Below are positions 23,604 to 32,338 of a stretch of 64,000 nt of DNA, in pieces. The stretch lies in assembly GCA_047974625.1 (NCBI GenBank), contig JBKECK010000068.1, positions 87,544-151,543 on the forward strand, given 5' to 3'. The position numbers were made by a program, and so were the translations under genes. The stretch comes from CADEDH01 sp047974625 (GTDB lineage: Bacteria; Actinomycetota; Acidimicrobiia; Acidimicrobiales; SZUA-35). Positions within the stretch are counted from its first letter, which is position 1, and each line of letters begins with the position of its first letter. Under the pieces are notes generated by a model that saw only the letters and a program-made list of their open reading frames with translations, did not search any database and was not told the DNA's origin.

Positions 23604-24340
23604 CAGGACTCCCCGCCCGTCGACCGAGCCGGGGCGCCGAGCGTTTCGCCCAGATCGTCGATGACCAGGTCGGCTCCGGCCTTGACCAGGGCGTCGTGGT
23701 TCCCGCCCCGGTCCACCCCGAGGACCAACCCGAAGTCGCCGGCCGCGCCCGCGCTGACCCCGGCCACCGCGTCCTCCACCACCACCGATCCGGGGGTGGG
23801 GACGTCGAGCAGGCGGGCGGCGAACTCGAACATCTCGGGCGACGGCTTGCCCGCCAGTTCCTCCTGGGCGGCGGTCACCCCGTCCACCACCACCTCGAAC
23901 CGACCGGCCAACCCGGCCGCAGCCAGGACCGGCCGGGCGTTGCGGGAGGAAGACACCACCGCCTGGGGGATCCCCATCCGGTCGAGGGTGTCCATCACCG
24001 CGATGGTGCCGGGGTAGGGGGCGATCCGGTCTCGGGCCAGGATGGCGTTGAACAGTTCGTCCTTGCGGTTCCCGAGGGCGCACACCGTCCCGTCGCCGGG
24101 GGCGTCATCCGGCCCGCCCCAGGGGAGGTGGATGTCCCGGGAGACGAGGAACGCCCGCACCCCCTCGTAACGAGGTTTTCCGTCGATGTGGGTCAGATAG
24201 TCCTGGGAGGTGTAGCCGTAGTCGGCGAACAGCTCACCCCAGGCCCGTTCGTGGATTTCCGCGGTCGGGGTGATCACCCCGTCGAGGTCGAACAGGACCG
24301 CTTGGTATCGCTCCCACTCCACCGTGGTCAGGCTGGGCAT
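23603..24340 (-). CDS. pgmB: Beta-phosphoglucomutase-like HAD phosphatase
   Basis: A 245-residue HAD-superfamily protein. The nucleophile motif is LFDLDGVIT (Asp18, Asp20), motif II is AVVSSS, and the lysine and acidic motifs are in GKPSPEMFEFA and VVVEDAVAGVSAGAAG. The cap domain follows motif I, as in beta-phosphoglucomutase. The probable reaction is beta-glucose 1-phosphate to glucose 6-phosphate through a 1,6-bisphosphate, matching the GH65 gene that starts at its stop codon. ATG 24340 is 8 bases after a TACACT -10. A generic sugar-phosphate phosphatase is the alternative, but the context strongly favours the mutase. Confidence 0.88.
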   Translation of the reverse strand: MPSLTTVEWERYQAVLFDLDGVITPTAEIHERAWGELFADYGYTSQDYLTHIDGKPRYEGVRAFLVSRDIHLPWGGPDDAPGDGTVCALGNRKDELFNAILARDRIAPYPGTIAVMDTLDRMGIPQAVVSSSRNARPVLAAAGLAGRFEVVVDGVTAAQEELAGKPSPEMFEFAARLLDVPTPGSVVVEDAVAGVSAGAAGDFGLVLGVDRGGNHDALVKAGADLVIDDLGETLGAPARSTGGES

Positions 24341-24348
24341 GGCGGATC

Positions 24349-24354
24349 AGTGTA
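24349..24354 (-). promoter_or_regulatory. Leaderless-type -10 element (TACACT)
   Basis: TACACT on the minus strand is 8 bases upstream of ATG 24340 and would drive the pgmB-GH65 pair as a leaderless transcript. Confidence 0.45.
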
Positions 24355-24449
24355 GGGAACCGTCGTTTCCTGGGGGTGACGCGCGCATGACGCTTCAGCC
24401 CGGCCGACGGGTGGCATCGACCCCGGCGACCGGGCAGAATCGGGCGTTC

Positions 24450-26141
24450 ATGTCCCGCCCTCCGGCTCCTGCCCCATCGGCCCCCGCGCCGACCCGAACG
24501 GTCCGGCTCCGCCCCTGGCAACGCCGGGCCCTCGACGCCCTGCTGGCCAGTGACGAACCCGACTTCTTGGCTGTAGCCACCCCCGGTGCCGGGAAGACCA
24601 CCTTCGCCCTCACCGCGGCCCGGCTGCTGCTGCCCCAACTCGGCGGCCGCCTCGTGGTGGTGGCCCCGACCCGCCACCTGAAGCAGCAGTGGGCGGACGC
24701 CGCGGAACGGTTCGGGCTCCACCTCGACACCGAGTGGGCGCCAGGCCAACGGCTACCCGCCGACCTGGCCGGGGTGGTCACCACCTACCAGCAGGTGGCG
24801 GCGTCCGCCACCGACGTCCAGACCCTGGCCCGGGGCGGGATGGCCGTACTCGACGAGGTCCACCACGCCGGCGACGATCTGGCCTGGGGCGACGGGGTCA
24901 GCATTGGCCTCGGATCCGCGGCCCGTCGCCTGGCCCTGTCGGGCCCCCCGTTCCGGAGCGACACCGCGGCCATACCCTTCCTCCGCTACGTGGGCGGTCA
25001 GGTCCGGCCCGACGTCGAGTACGGCTACGGCGACGCCCTCGGCGAGGGTGGGGTCGTCCGGCCCGTCTACTTCCCCCGCTTCGGCGGTCACATGGAGTGG
25101 ACGTCGGCCGACGGGTCCGAGCTGTCGGCCAGCTTCGACGACACCCTCAACCGGTCGCTGGCCAACCAGCGGCTCCGGGCCGCGCTCAGCCTCGACGGCG
25201 AATGGCTCCCCGCCGTGCTCGGCCAGGCCAACCGGCAGCTCAACGAGATCCGGACCCGCCGACCCGACGCCGGCGGCCTGGTGATCTCCAGCGACCAGGA
25301 CCACGCCCGGGGGATCGCCCGGATGCTCCGGGACCGGTTCGGGGTCCGCCGGCCCACCGTGGCCGTCAGCGAGGATGCCGACGCCTCGGCCAAGATCGCC
25401 CGGTTCGCCGCCGGCCACGACCCCTGGATCGTGGCCGTACGCATGGTGTCCGAGGGGGTCGACATCCCCCGCCTCCGGATCGGGGTGCACGCCACCACCA
25501 CCACGACCGAGCTGTTCTTCCGCCAAGCGGTGGGGCGCATCGTGCGCCACACCGGCGACCGGGACCGCGCCTACCTGTTCGTGCCCGACGACCCCCGGCT
25601 CCGCCACCACGCCGACCGGATCGCCGAGAGTCGCCGCCACCACCTCCACAAGGACTCCACCCACGACGACCGGACCGATGACGACCGGGACACCACGGAG
25701 CGGCCCGAACGGGACGGCGACCAGCTCTCCCTGTTCACCGTGCACTCTGCTACCGCCACCGACACCGACACCAACGCCGACATCTTCGCCCGGTTCGACG
25801 AACCCGAGCTGCCCCTCGGCCACCCGGCATCCGACGACCTCCGCGATCTCGAGATCGACCTCACCAGCCTGCCTCCGGTGACCCGGGTGGAGGCCGGGGG
25901 ACGCCGCGGCGGCGGCCGGGCCGATCGGGAACGGCAGAGGCGGCTCAACACCACCCTGGTGCGTGACCTGGCCGGCCTGACCGGTCTCGATCACGCCAAG
26001 ATCAACGCCGAACTGAACCGCCGGTCCGGGGTGAGCCGGGTGGCCGAGGCCACCGTCGCCCAGCTGGAGAAGCGGGCCAGAACGGCCAGCGACTGGATCG
26101 CCGCCGAGCAGCGACGACGGTCCGTCCGCCGGTCCGGCTGA
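24450..26141 (+). CDS. DEAD/DEAH-box (SSL2-like) helicase
   Basis: A 563-residue superfamily 2 helicase. Walker A is TPGAGKTT (about residues 44-51), motif II is DEVH in AVLDEVHHAG, motif III is LSGPPFRSD, and the C-terminal RecA domain ends in QAVGRIVRH (motif VI). A poorly conserved C-terminal extension follows, with acidic repeats (DDRTDDDRD) and a helical end. Relatives are standalone COG1061 helicases in actinobacteria, with no restriction or defence gene adjacent here. ATG 24450 is chosen because homology starts soon after; an in-frame ATG at 24387 would add 21 residues. The substrate may be DNA or RNA. Confidence 0.83.
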   Translation: MSRPPAPAPSAPAPTRTVRLRPWQRRALDALLASDEPDFLAVATPGAGKTTFALTAARLLLPQLGGRLVVVAPTRHLKQQWADAAERFGLHLDTEWAPGQRLPADLAGVVTTYQQVAASATDVQTLARGGMAVLDEVHHAGDDLAWGDGVSIGLGSAARRLALSGPPFRSDTAAIPFLRYVGGQVRPDVEYGYGDALGEGGVVRPVYFPRFGGHMEWTSADGSELSASFDDTLNRSLANQRLRAALSLDGEWLPAVLGQANRQLNEIRTRRPDAGGLVISSDQDHARGIARMLRDRFGVRRPTVAVSEDADASAKIARFAAGHDPWIVAVRMVSEGVDIPRLRIGVHATTTTTELFFRQAVGRIVRHTGDRDRAYLFVPDDPRLRHHADRIAESRRHHLHKDSTHDDRTDDDRDTTERPERDGDQLSLFTVHSATATDTDTNADIFARFDEPELPLGHPASDDLRDLEIDLTSLPPVTRVEAGGRRGGGRADRERQRRLNTTLVRDLAGLTGLDHAKINAELNRRSGVSRVAEATVAQLEKRARTASDWIAAEQRRRSVRRSG

Positions 26142-26189
26142 GCGCCGCCCCGAAGCTCCAGGTCGGATCCGGGTCGAGATGACCTCGGT

Positions 26190-26546
26190 TCAGATGATCT
26201 GGAGCCCTTCCAGCATGCGTTCCAGAAGGTCGAGGTCCGGCCGCTCCTCGGGGGTGGTGCCCACACTCAGGGCCCCCACCTCGACCAGGTCGCCGATCAG
26301 CACCCGGGCCACCTGGAGCGGGACCCCGAGCCGGGCGGCCACCTCGGCCACCGGCAACGGTTCGGTCCAGCACATCTCGACGATGGCCGACGAATCGTCG
26401 CCCATGGCCCGGATTGCAGGACGAGCCGACGATCCGGTCGCCTGGACCTGGGCATCCATAGCCACCTCGACCGTGGACCGGGTTCGACCCCCGGTCAGCA
26501 CATAGGGCCGGACCCGGACGGGGCGGACGTGCCGACCGGCCGTCAT
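26190..26546 (-). CDS. DUF742 protein (conservon CvnC-like)
   Basis: A 118-residue protein with the DUF742 pattern: an N-terminal VRPYVLTGGRT, a central helical part (SSAIVEMCWTEPLPVAEVAARLGVPLQVARVLIGDL) resembling a winged helix, and a leucine-rich end. Conservons in Streptomyces encode a sensor kinase, a Roadblock protein, this protein and a small GTPase. The ATG at 26546 overlaps the Roadblock TGA (ATGA); the longer frame is not supported. It is the last gene of the operon, and the expected GTPase (CvnD) is missing downstream, where the convergent helicase gene ends instead. Confidence 0.88.
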   Translation of the reverse strand: MTAGRHVRPVRVRPYVLTGGRTRSTVEVAMDAQVQATGSSARPAIRAMGDDSSAIVEMCWTEPLPVAEVAARLGVPLQVARVLIGDLVEVGALSVGTTPEERPDLDLLERMLEGLQII

Positions 26547-26965
26547 CGGGGCAGCGCCGACTGGAGTTCGGCCCTGAGCTCGGGGGTCAGCCGGGGACCC
26601 GCCCACTCCACCAGGACCGCCATCTCGTAGGCCACGGAGCCGACGTCACAGCCCGCCTCGGCCATCACCGCCAGTAGGGAACCGTCGCTGATACCGGTGA
26701 CGAACAGGAAGGCGCGCTCCATCTCCACCACCACCTCGGTGACCGCACCGCCATCGAACCGGTCGGCGGCCCCGAAGGCTAGGCCGATGAGACCGGACGA
26801 GACGGCGGCGAACCGGTCGACCCCGTCCCGGTCGAGGCCCGGGGAGGCGGCGAACGGCAACCCGTCCGATGACACTGCCACCGCGTCGGTGACCCCGGCT
26901 ACCCGTTCGACGAACGACGTGACCAGCTGGTTCACGTCCTCGGCCTGACTACTGAGCATGCTCAT
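26543..26965 (-). CDS. Roadblock/LC7 domain protein (conservon CvnB-like)
   Basis: A 140-residue Roadblock/MglB-type protein. The body reads VNQLVTSFVERVAGVTDAVAVSSDGL and GSLLAVMAEAGCDVGSVAYEMAVLVEW, characteristic of CvnB proteins that bind small GTPases. The start overlaps the kinase TGA by four bases (ATGA); ATG 26959 is another in-frame possibility. In known conservons it works with the CvnD GTPase as a regulatory scaffold; here no such GTPase is adjacent, so it may serve a GTPase encoded elsewhere or have another partner. Confidence 0.88.
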   Translation of the reverse strand: MSMLSSQAEDVNQLVTSFVERVAGVTDAVAVSSDGLPFAASPGLDRDGVDRFAAVSSGLIGLAFGAADRFDGGAVTEVVVEMERAFLFVTGISDGSLLAVMAEAGCDVGSVAYEMAVLVEWAGPRLTPELRAELQSALPR

Positions 26966-28884
26966 GATGCTGCTCCTGGATCGGAAGGGTGGGGAGACGA
27001 CGGGTTGGACGGATGGGGCATGGTCCGGTGCCGGCCCCGGCGGTAGCGGCCGTACATGGCCCGCTTCTCCTCCGGGCTGCGACGGCTGGCGGCGACGGTC
27101 CGATGCTCTCCGGGCGCCGACGGCACCGGCGCCGAGGACCGGGTCCTCCGCACCAACCCACTGGCCGTCCGGCCGTGAGCCTCGGGCGTGGTGGCCCCCG
27201 CCGGATCCTCCGCCGGGGCCAGCAATGAGGCGACGCCGGCGTCGAACCGGTCCCCGGTGGGCAGGGCGTCGGCCAAGCGAGCCGGCGGACCGGCGGCCGC
27301 AGCGGCCCGGCTGGGGAGGGGGGCGACGGGCCCGTCGCCGCGGAGGCGGGCCACCGGATCGCGGATCGGTTCGGGTGCCGGTTCGACCGGCGGGGCCACC
27401 GGGTGGTCGTGATTCCCCTGGTGGTCAGGGAGGTCCTGGTGGCCGGGGCGGTCGCGGCCGTCCGCCAGCACCCCCGGGGCGGGCACCTGGCCCGGGGTCG
27501 GTGACGGAGCCCCGTCCGACGACCGCTGTTCCGCGGCGGGCGGGACCGGGAACCGGGGCGAGGTCGGCGGGGGCGGTGACAGCTTACCGGGGGTGGCCGC
27601 CGCCATGTCGGCCGGGCTGAGCAGTTCGGAGGCCGGGATCAGGACCAGGGCCGTGATGCCCGATCCGGTGGGCGACGCCAGTTCCACCCCGATGCCGTGG
27701 CGTCGGGCCAACAGGCCGACGACGGCCAGGCCGATCGACTGCTCGCTGGCCCCGTCGGCCAGGGCCGGGTCGGCCAGGCCCCGATTTACTTGCTCGATCT
27801 GGGCCGGGCTCAGGCCGCGGCCGTGGTCGACCACGGCCAGCAGGTAGCAGCCGTCGGGTTGGGGGATGCCCTTGATGTCCACCGCGGCCCCCTCCGGCGA
27901 GGCGGCGCAGGCGTTGTCGATCAGTTCGGCGACCAGGCGGGCGAGGTCCTGCGACGTCGACGCGGCCAGGGTCGTGTCGGCCACCCGGTGGGCGACCACG
28001 GCCCGGTAGTCCTCCACCTGGCCCACGGCGGCCCGCAGGGTGTCGATCATCCGCACCGGCTCGCCCCCGTCACCCGCCACCCCGCCGGCCGTCGAACCCT
28101 CGGGGACACCGGCCACGATGAGCAGGTTCTCGGCGTGGCGCCGGATACGGGTGGCCAGATGGTCGACGCTGAAGAGCAGTTCCAGCCGGGCCGGGTCCTG
28201 CTCGCCCGCCTCGAGCTGGTCGAGCAGGACGAGCTGCTGGTCCACCAGCTCCAGGCTGTGGTGGAGGACGGCCGCGGTGAGATCGTCGACCGACCCCCGC
28301 CCGGCCGGCGCCGCCCCTTCCGACCCAGGTCCGTCCACCTCACACCCGTCGAACCCAGGGCCGTCGGCCCCGGCGCCGTCCAACCCCGGACCGTCCAACG
28401 CAGGCCCCCCGAACGCAGGACCGTCCAGCGCAGGACCGTCCAGCGCAGGACCGTCCAGCGCAGGACCGTCGACCGCAGACCCGTCAGGGCTCGGATGGCC
28501 GGTGCCCGGGCCCGAGTTCGAGCCGGGGGACGCGGTGAAATCGGGGGCGTGGTCAGGATCGGCGACCGGCCCGGTCGCACCCTCGTCGGTCCGGTCGTGG
28601 ACCGGTCCGGCGGCCCGTAGCTGCTTGGTGGCCGTCATGACGCCGCCGGCGGTCGCTCCCGTGTCCGCGTCCACCCCCTGGGCGTCACCGTCGCGGGACC
28701 AGATCCACCGGCCGAGGGAGACCAGGAGGCCGGCGGCGACGATGCCCCCGGCCGCGGCCTGGACCGCGACATCACCGAGAGCACCGGATTCGCCGAACAC
28801 GGCCACTAGGGCCAGGCCGGCGACGGCTAGGACGACGGCGATCACCGCCGGGGCCGCGATGCGAGCTGAATGTTGGCGGATCAC
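26962..28884 (-). CDS. Sensor histidine kinase-like protein (conservon CvnA-like)
   Basis: A 640-residue membrane protein. Two hydrophobic helices lie at about residues 8-55 (PAVIAVVLAVAGLALVAVF and the following AAGLLVSL segment), then a long low-complexity region with a tandem pentapeptide (LDGPA), a DHp-like helix (VDHLATRIRRHAENLLIVAG), and an HATPase domain (N box ELIDNACAASPEG, G1 box VVDHGRGLS). The C-terminal 200 residues are proline/alanine-rich and probably disordered. The start is the GTG at 28884, after GGGAGG. It is the first gene of a conservon-like operon. The HATPase is typical, but no response regulator is adjacent. Confidence 0.85.
   Translation of the reverse strand: MIRQHSARIAAPAVIAVVLAVAGLALVAVFGESGALGDVAVQAAAGGIVAAGLLVSLGRWIWSRDGDAQGVDADTGATAGGVMTATKQLRAAGPVHDRTDEGATGPVADPDHAPDFTASPGSNSGPGTGHPSPDGSAVDGPALDGPALDGPALDGPAFGGPALDGPGLDGAGADGPGFDGCEVDGPGSEGAAPAGRGSVDDLTAAVLHHSLELVDQQLVLLDQLEAGEQDPARLELLFSVDHLATRIRRHAENLLIVAGVPEGSTAGGVAGDGGEPVRMIDTLRAAVGQVEDYRAVVAHRVADTTLAASTSQDLARLVAELIDNACAASPEGAAVDIKGIPQPDGCYLLAVVDHGRGLSPAQIEQVNRGLADPALADGASEQSIGLAVVGLLARRHGIGVELASPTGSGITALVLIPASELLSPADMAAATPGKLSPPPPTSPRFPVPPAAEQRSSDGAPSPTPGQVPAPGVLADGRDRPGHQDLPDHQGNHDHPVAPPVEPAPEPIRDPVARLRGDGPVAPLPSRAAAAAGPPARLADALPTGDRFDAGVASLLAPAEDPAGATTPEAHGRTASGLVRRTRSSAPVPSAPGEHRTVAASRRSPEEKRAMYGRYRRGRHRTMPHPSNPSSPHPSDPGAAS
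28325..28485 (-). repeat. 15-bp tandem repeat coding for (L/V)DGP(A/G) pentapeptides
   Basis: About ten 15-base units with core CAGCGCAGGACCGTC (plus strand) sit inside the kinase gene between its membrane and catalytic regions. The central units are nearly identical, the outer ones diverged, suggesting expansion and contraction by slippage. Confidence 0.85.
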
Positions 28885-29028
28885 AAGACCTCCCGCAACC
28901 ACACGATTCGATCGTGGCTCCATCGGTGCCAGCGGCCCCGGGTTGAGGGGTCGGGCGTCAGGAGGGGTGCGGTGAGGTCATCGGCCGGACATGGACCGGA
29001 CGGGCCGATTCCGCCTGGTGGGGGCGGG

Positions 29029-29319
29029 TCAGCCCTCGTAGGCCAGCATGCCGCCTTCGAGGTTGACCACGTCGCCGAATCCGGCCGCGGTCAGGAAGTT
29101 GGCCGCCTGGGTGCTGCGGCCTCCGCTGCGGCACAGCAGGACGACCCGCCGGCCCGGATCAAGCTCACCGACCCGGTCGGGCAGCTCGCCGAGCGGGATG
29201 TTCACCGCTCCGGGCAGGGTCCCCTCGGCCACCTCATCGGGTTGCCGGACATCGATCAGCTGACCGTCGACACCCAGCGCGGTGGCAAAATCGTTGACGG
29301 GATGATCGGTGTGGGGCAT
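29029..29319 (-). CDS. Cytoplasmic single-domain rhodanese
   Basis: A 96-residue rhodanese-only protein, GlpE/PspE-like in size but without a signal peptide. It reads LIDVRQPDEVAEGTLPGAVNIPLGEL followed by the active loop CRSGGRS (Cys63). It probably carries or transfers sulfane sulfur. The gene stands alone, convergent with nothing close and divergent from the enoyl-CoA hydratase (about 140 bases between starts). It differs from the exported rhodanese at 13089-13589. Confidence 0.88.
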   Translation of the reverse strand: MPHTDHPVNDFATALGVDGQLIDVRQPDEVAEGTLPGAVNIPLGELPDRVGELDPGRRVVLLCRSGGRSTQAANFLTAAGFGDVVNLEGGMLAYEG

Positions 29320-29457
29320 CAGGCTCCGGCCTTTCGCGTCGAGTCGCGGGTCTGCTCATCACGAACCCTAGTCTTCCGGCCCGGCCACCCGTCGACCCCC
29401 GGTCACCGTTGCCCGGTGAGCTTGGTCGTCGCTCGGCCCATCTGCTAGCGAAAGGCC

Positions 29458-30222
29458 ATGGAGTTCTGCACCGTCGAGAAGGCGGACCACATCACCACCG
29501 TCACCCTCAACCGTCCGGACCGGCTCAACGCCCTCCATCCGCCGGCTAACGCCGAGCTCGCCGGGGTGTTCGACGACTTCGCCGCCGACGACGACGCATG
29601 GGTGGCCATCATCACCGGCTCGGGCCGGGGCTTCTGCGCCGGCAACGACCTTCGCTACCAGGCCGAGGGCGGGGAGATGTTCCGAGTCCCCCAGGGTTTC
29701 GCCGGCCTCACCTCACGGTTCGATCTCACCAAACCGGTGATCGCCGCCGTGAACGGGGTGGCCATGGGCGGGGGGTTCGAGATCGCCCTTGCCTGCGACC
29801 TGATCATCGCCTCCGATCAGGCCACCTTCGCCCTGCCCGAACCCAAGGTGGGCCTGGCTGCACTGGCCGGGGGCCTCAACCGGCTCCCCCGGCTGATCGG
29901 GTCCAAACGAGCCCTCGGCATGATCCTCACCGGTCGGCACGTCCCGGCGGCTGAGGGTGAGCACCTCGGCTTCGTCAACGAGGTCGTCCCCCACGACGAC
30001 CTGCTCGCCGCGGCCCGCCGGTGGGCGGAGCAGATCTGCGCCTGCGCCCCCCTATCGGTGCGGGCCAGCAAGGAGGTCGTCTACCGGAGCCTGGACATGG
30101 GTTTGGAGGAGTCGATGCGCACCAAGTACGACGGGGTCTTGGCCATGACCACCAGTGAGGACTTCGTGGAGGGACCCAAGGCGTTCGCCGAGAAGCGAGC
30201 CCCCCAGTGGAAGGGGCGCTGA
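29458..30222 (+). CDS. Enoyl-CoA hydratase/isomerase family protein
   Basis: A 254-residue crotonase-fold protein. The oxyanion-hole loops are ITGSGRGFCAGNDLR and AVNGVAMGGGFEIALACDL, and LPEPKVGLAALAGGLNRLPR is the segment with the usual acidic residue. It hydrates or isomerises an enoyl-CoA in fatty-acid or related degradation. ATG 29458 has AAAGG 3-7 bases upstream and also a TAGCGA six bases earlier, so either leadered or near-leaderless expression is possible. It is convergent with the PhyH-family gene. The exact substrate, and whether it is a hydratase or another crotonase-fold activity, is not determinable. Confidence 0.87.
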   Translation: MEFCTVEKADHITTVTLNRPDRLNALHPPANAELAGVFDDFAADDDAWVAIITGSGRGFCAGNDLRYQAEGGEMFRVPQGFAGLTSRFDLTKPVIAAVNGVAMGGGFEIALACDLIIASDQATFALPEPKVGLAALAGGLNRLPRLIGSKRALGMILTGRHVPAAEGEHLGFVNEVVPHDDLLAAARRWAEQICACAPLSVRASKEVVYRSLDMGLEESMRTKYDGVLAMTTSEDFVEGPKAFAEKRAPQWKGR

Positions 30223-30258
30223 GGAGGCTCCGCCGGCCCGAAGCGCCGGACGGGTCGG

Positions 30259-31056
30259 TCAGCGGGGCCAGGCCAACGGGAAGTACGGGTGGTCGAACTC
30301 GGCCCCTTCGGGCAGGTCCCGGCTGAGGCCGGGGAACTCGGGCGAGGTCGGCCACGGCCGGGGGGCGTGGCGGGCCTCGGCACTGAGGAACCGGAGCGAC
30401 AGGACCCGTCGACGGTAGGAGAACGGAAACCCGGGGGCCGAGTGCACGGTGGCGAAATCGAAGAAGACGACATCGCCGGGATCCAGGGCCCACCGGCGAA
30501 TGTCGTAGCTCGACCGGTCGGCGTCGATGTCGGGGACCTCGGCCAGCGTCCCCTCGGGGAACCACTTGGCCTGCTGGTCGAGAAAGCTCCGGGGCAGCCG
30601 CCACGGCCCCAGATGCGACCCGGCCCAGAACTCGGGGGAACCCTCCTTGGGGATCGGATCCACCGGGATCCAGGCGCTGATACCCCGACCCTCCACGTTG
30701 TAGTACGGGGCGTCCTGGTGCCAGGGGGTGGGCTGGATGGTCTCCGCCTCCTTGACCAGGATGTGATCGTGGTAGAACCGGGCCGTCGGCGAGTCCATCA
30801 GTTCGGCTGCCACGCGAGGTACCGCCGACCGCAGGGCGACCTTGCCCAGCTCATCGATTTCGCCCCACCGGGAGAAATCCTCGAAGAAGAGCCCCGGATC
30901 ATCATCGGCGCTGACCACGCGGGCGGCCGAACTAGGGTTGGCCAGAACCTTGTTGAGTCCCGCCGAGATCATCTCTAACTCGTTGGCCGCCACCAGGCCG
31001 CGCACCACCACCACCCCATCCTGGGCGAAGGCGATCACGGCGTCATCGGCGACCAT
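30259..31056 (-). CDS. Phytanoyl-CoA dioxygenase family (PhyH) oxygenase
   Basis: A 265-residue Fe(II)/2-oxoglutarate dioxygenase. The iron ligands are His113 and Asp115 in PWHQDAPYY and His205 in TVHSAPGFP, with an arginine a few residues on (YRRRVLSLRF) for 2-oxoglutarate. PhyH-like enzymes hydroxylate a range of small molecules and acyl-CoAs. ATG 31056 is chosen; the frame continues to 31101 without homology. No tailoring or secondary-metabolite genes are adjacent, so a substrate cannot be proposed. Convergent with the enoyl-CoA hydratase gene. Confidence 0.85.
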   Translation of the reverse strand: MVADDAVIAFAQDGVVVVRGLVAANELEMISAGLNKVLANPSSAARVVSADDDPGLFFEDFSRWGEIDELGKVALRSAVPRVAAELMDSPTARFYHDHILVKEAETIQPTPWHQDAPYYNVEGRGISAWIPVDPIPKEGSPEFWAGSHLGPWRLPRSFLDQQAKWFPEGTLAEVPDIDADRSSYDIRRWALDPGDVVFFDFATVHSAPGFPFSYRRRVLSLRFLSAEARHAPRPWPTSPEFPGLSRDLPEGAEFDHPYFPLAWPR

Positions 31057-31295
31057 GGCGTCCGTTCTAGCGGTGCTCGGCCACGGTTGTTCGGTCAGCA
31101 AGCGGACTCATAAACTTGCAACACTCCCTCTCCCGATCCCCCGACCACTCCCCCCAGTGGAGCAAATCCGGGCCTCATCGGGCAACCGCACCCCACCGTT
31201 CGGGTCCCGCGGAGCAGGAGATCGGGGATGACCGGGGACGACACCGGGGACGACAGGGTGGGGGCCGAGACCGTGGCTGCGAGACTCGATTGACG

Positions 31296-32327
31296 GTGGA
31301 CCGACTCACACTGGCCGAGCTCGACCTCATCTCCGGGACCGTCGAATCGGCCGTCGACCGCACCGCGGAGATAGACCGCTGGTGTTCGGGTCCGGACTGG
31401 GTGCTGCCGGTCCGTTCCGGGTTCGATCCGCACAGCGAGCCGTTGGTGTGGCAGGTCGAGACCGGCGACGGGCCCGGGTTCGGGTTGTGCCGCCGGTTCG
31501 AGCTGGACGACGGCCGGTGGGTGGTCGCCGGGCTCGAACCGATGTGGGGCTTCGCCGCCCCCCTGGTGGGGATGGACGTGACCTCGGTGGCCGCGTCGCT
31601 CCCCGAGATCCTCGCCGACTCCCCCTGGGACGTGGTGGTGTTGCCTGGCTTGCCCGAACCCGTGCACCAGGCCTCCTACCTGCCCCGGGTGGTGGGTGGG
31701 GTGGCCCCGCTGGGCCAGGTGGGCGTGACCGAGGGCATGACCCGGCGGGTGGCCGACGTGAGCGACGGCTTCGACCCGTGGCTCCGACGACGGTCCGCCC
31801 GATTCGCCCGCAACCTCCGGCGGATCGAACGGCGGGCCGCCGGGGCGGGCCTGACGATCGAGGACATCGCGGCCGACGCCGACGGGCCCGACGGGGCCGA
31901 GCGGGTGTTCGAGCGGATCCTCGCCGTCGAACGGCGTTCGTGGAAGGGGGTCGACGACCAGGGTCTCACCGGTGCCGGCATGGAGCCCACCTACCGGGCG
32001 ATGATGGTGCGCCTGGCCGTGGAAGGACGCCTCCGGGTGGCGGTGGCCCGACACGGGGGTGACGACGTCGGCTACATCATCGGCGGGGTACGCAGCCGCG
32101 TCTATCGGGGCCTGCAACTCGGCTACGTCGAACCGGCCCGGCCATGGTCGGTCGGCCACCTGCTCCAGCTCCACCAGCTCCGGGTGGCCGGCGCCGACCC
32201 GACCATCGACGACTACGACCTCGGGATGGACATCGCCTACAAGGAACCGTGGTCGGACCGGACCCCCCGCTCGTACCGGCTGGTCATCGAGCGTCGTTCG
32301 AAACGGGCCCGGCCCGGGATCCACTAG
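31296..32327 (+). CDS. BioF2-like acetyltransferase (GNAT-fold)
   Basis: A 343-residue protein whose C-terminal part has the BioF2/CelD-type acetyltransferase pattern (VFERILAVERRSWKGVDDQG, then YRAMMVRLAVEGRLRVAVARHGG and YIIGGVRSRVYRGLQLGYV). This fold aminoacylates or acylates sugars and peptides in other systems. The true start is uncertain: GTG 31296 is favoured because the N-terminal 60 residues of the longer frame are not protein-like. The stop TAG overlaps the -10 of the next gene, an LLM oxidoreductase. Substrate unknown. Confidence 0.7.
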   Translation: MDRLTLAELDLISGTVESAVDRTAEIDRWCSGPDWVLPVRSGFDPHSEPLVWQVETGDGPGFGLCRRFELDDGRWVVAGLEPMWGFAAPLVGMDVTSVAASLPEILADSPWDVVVLPGLPEPVHQASYLPRVVGGVAPLGQVGVTEGMTRRVADVSDGFDPWLRRRSARFARNLRRIERRAAGAGLTIEDIAADADGPDGAERVFERILAVERRSWKGVDDQGLTGAGMEPTYRAMMVRLAVEGRLRVAVARHGGDDVGYIIGGVRSRVYRGLQLGYVEPARPWSVGHLLQLHQLRVAGADPTIDDYDLGMDIAYKEPWSDRTPRSYRLVIERRSKRARPGIH

Positions 32328-32330
32328 CGT
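32325..32330 (+). promoter_or_regulatory. Leaderless-type -10 element (TAGCGT)
   Basis: TAGCGT overlaps the stop codon of the acetyltransferase gene and lies 8 bases before ATG 32339 of the LLM gene. Confidence 0.5.
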
Positions 32331-32338
32331 TGGGCCCC

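Noticed and set aside
24387..24449. ATG 24387 as the helicase start
   Set aside because: The region between 24387 and 24450 is not conserved in composition, and homology to helicase begins after the second ATG; kept as an alternative only.
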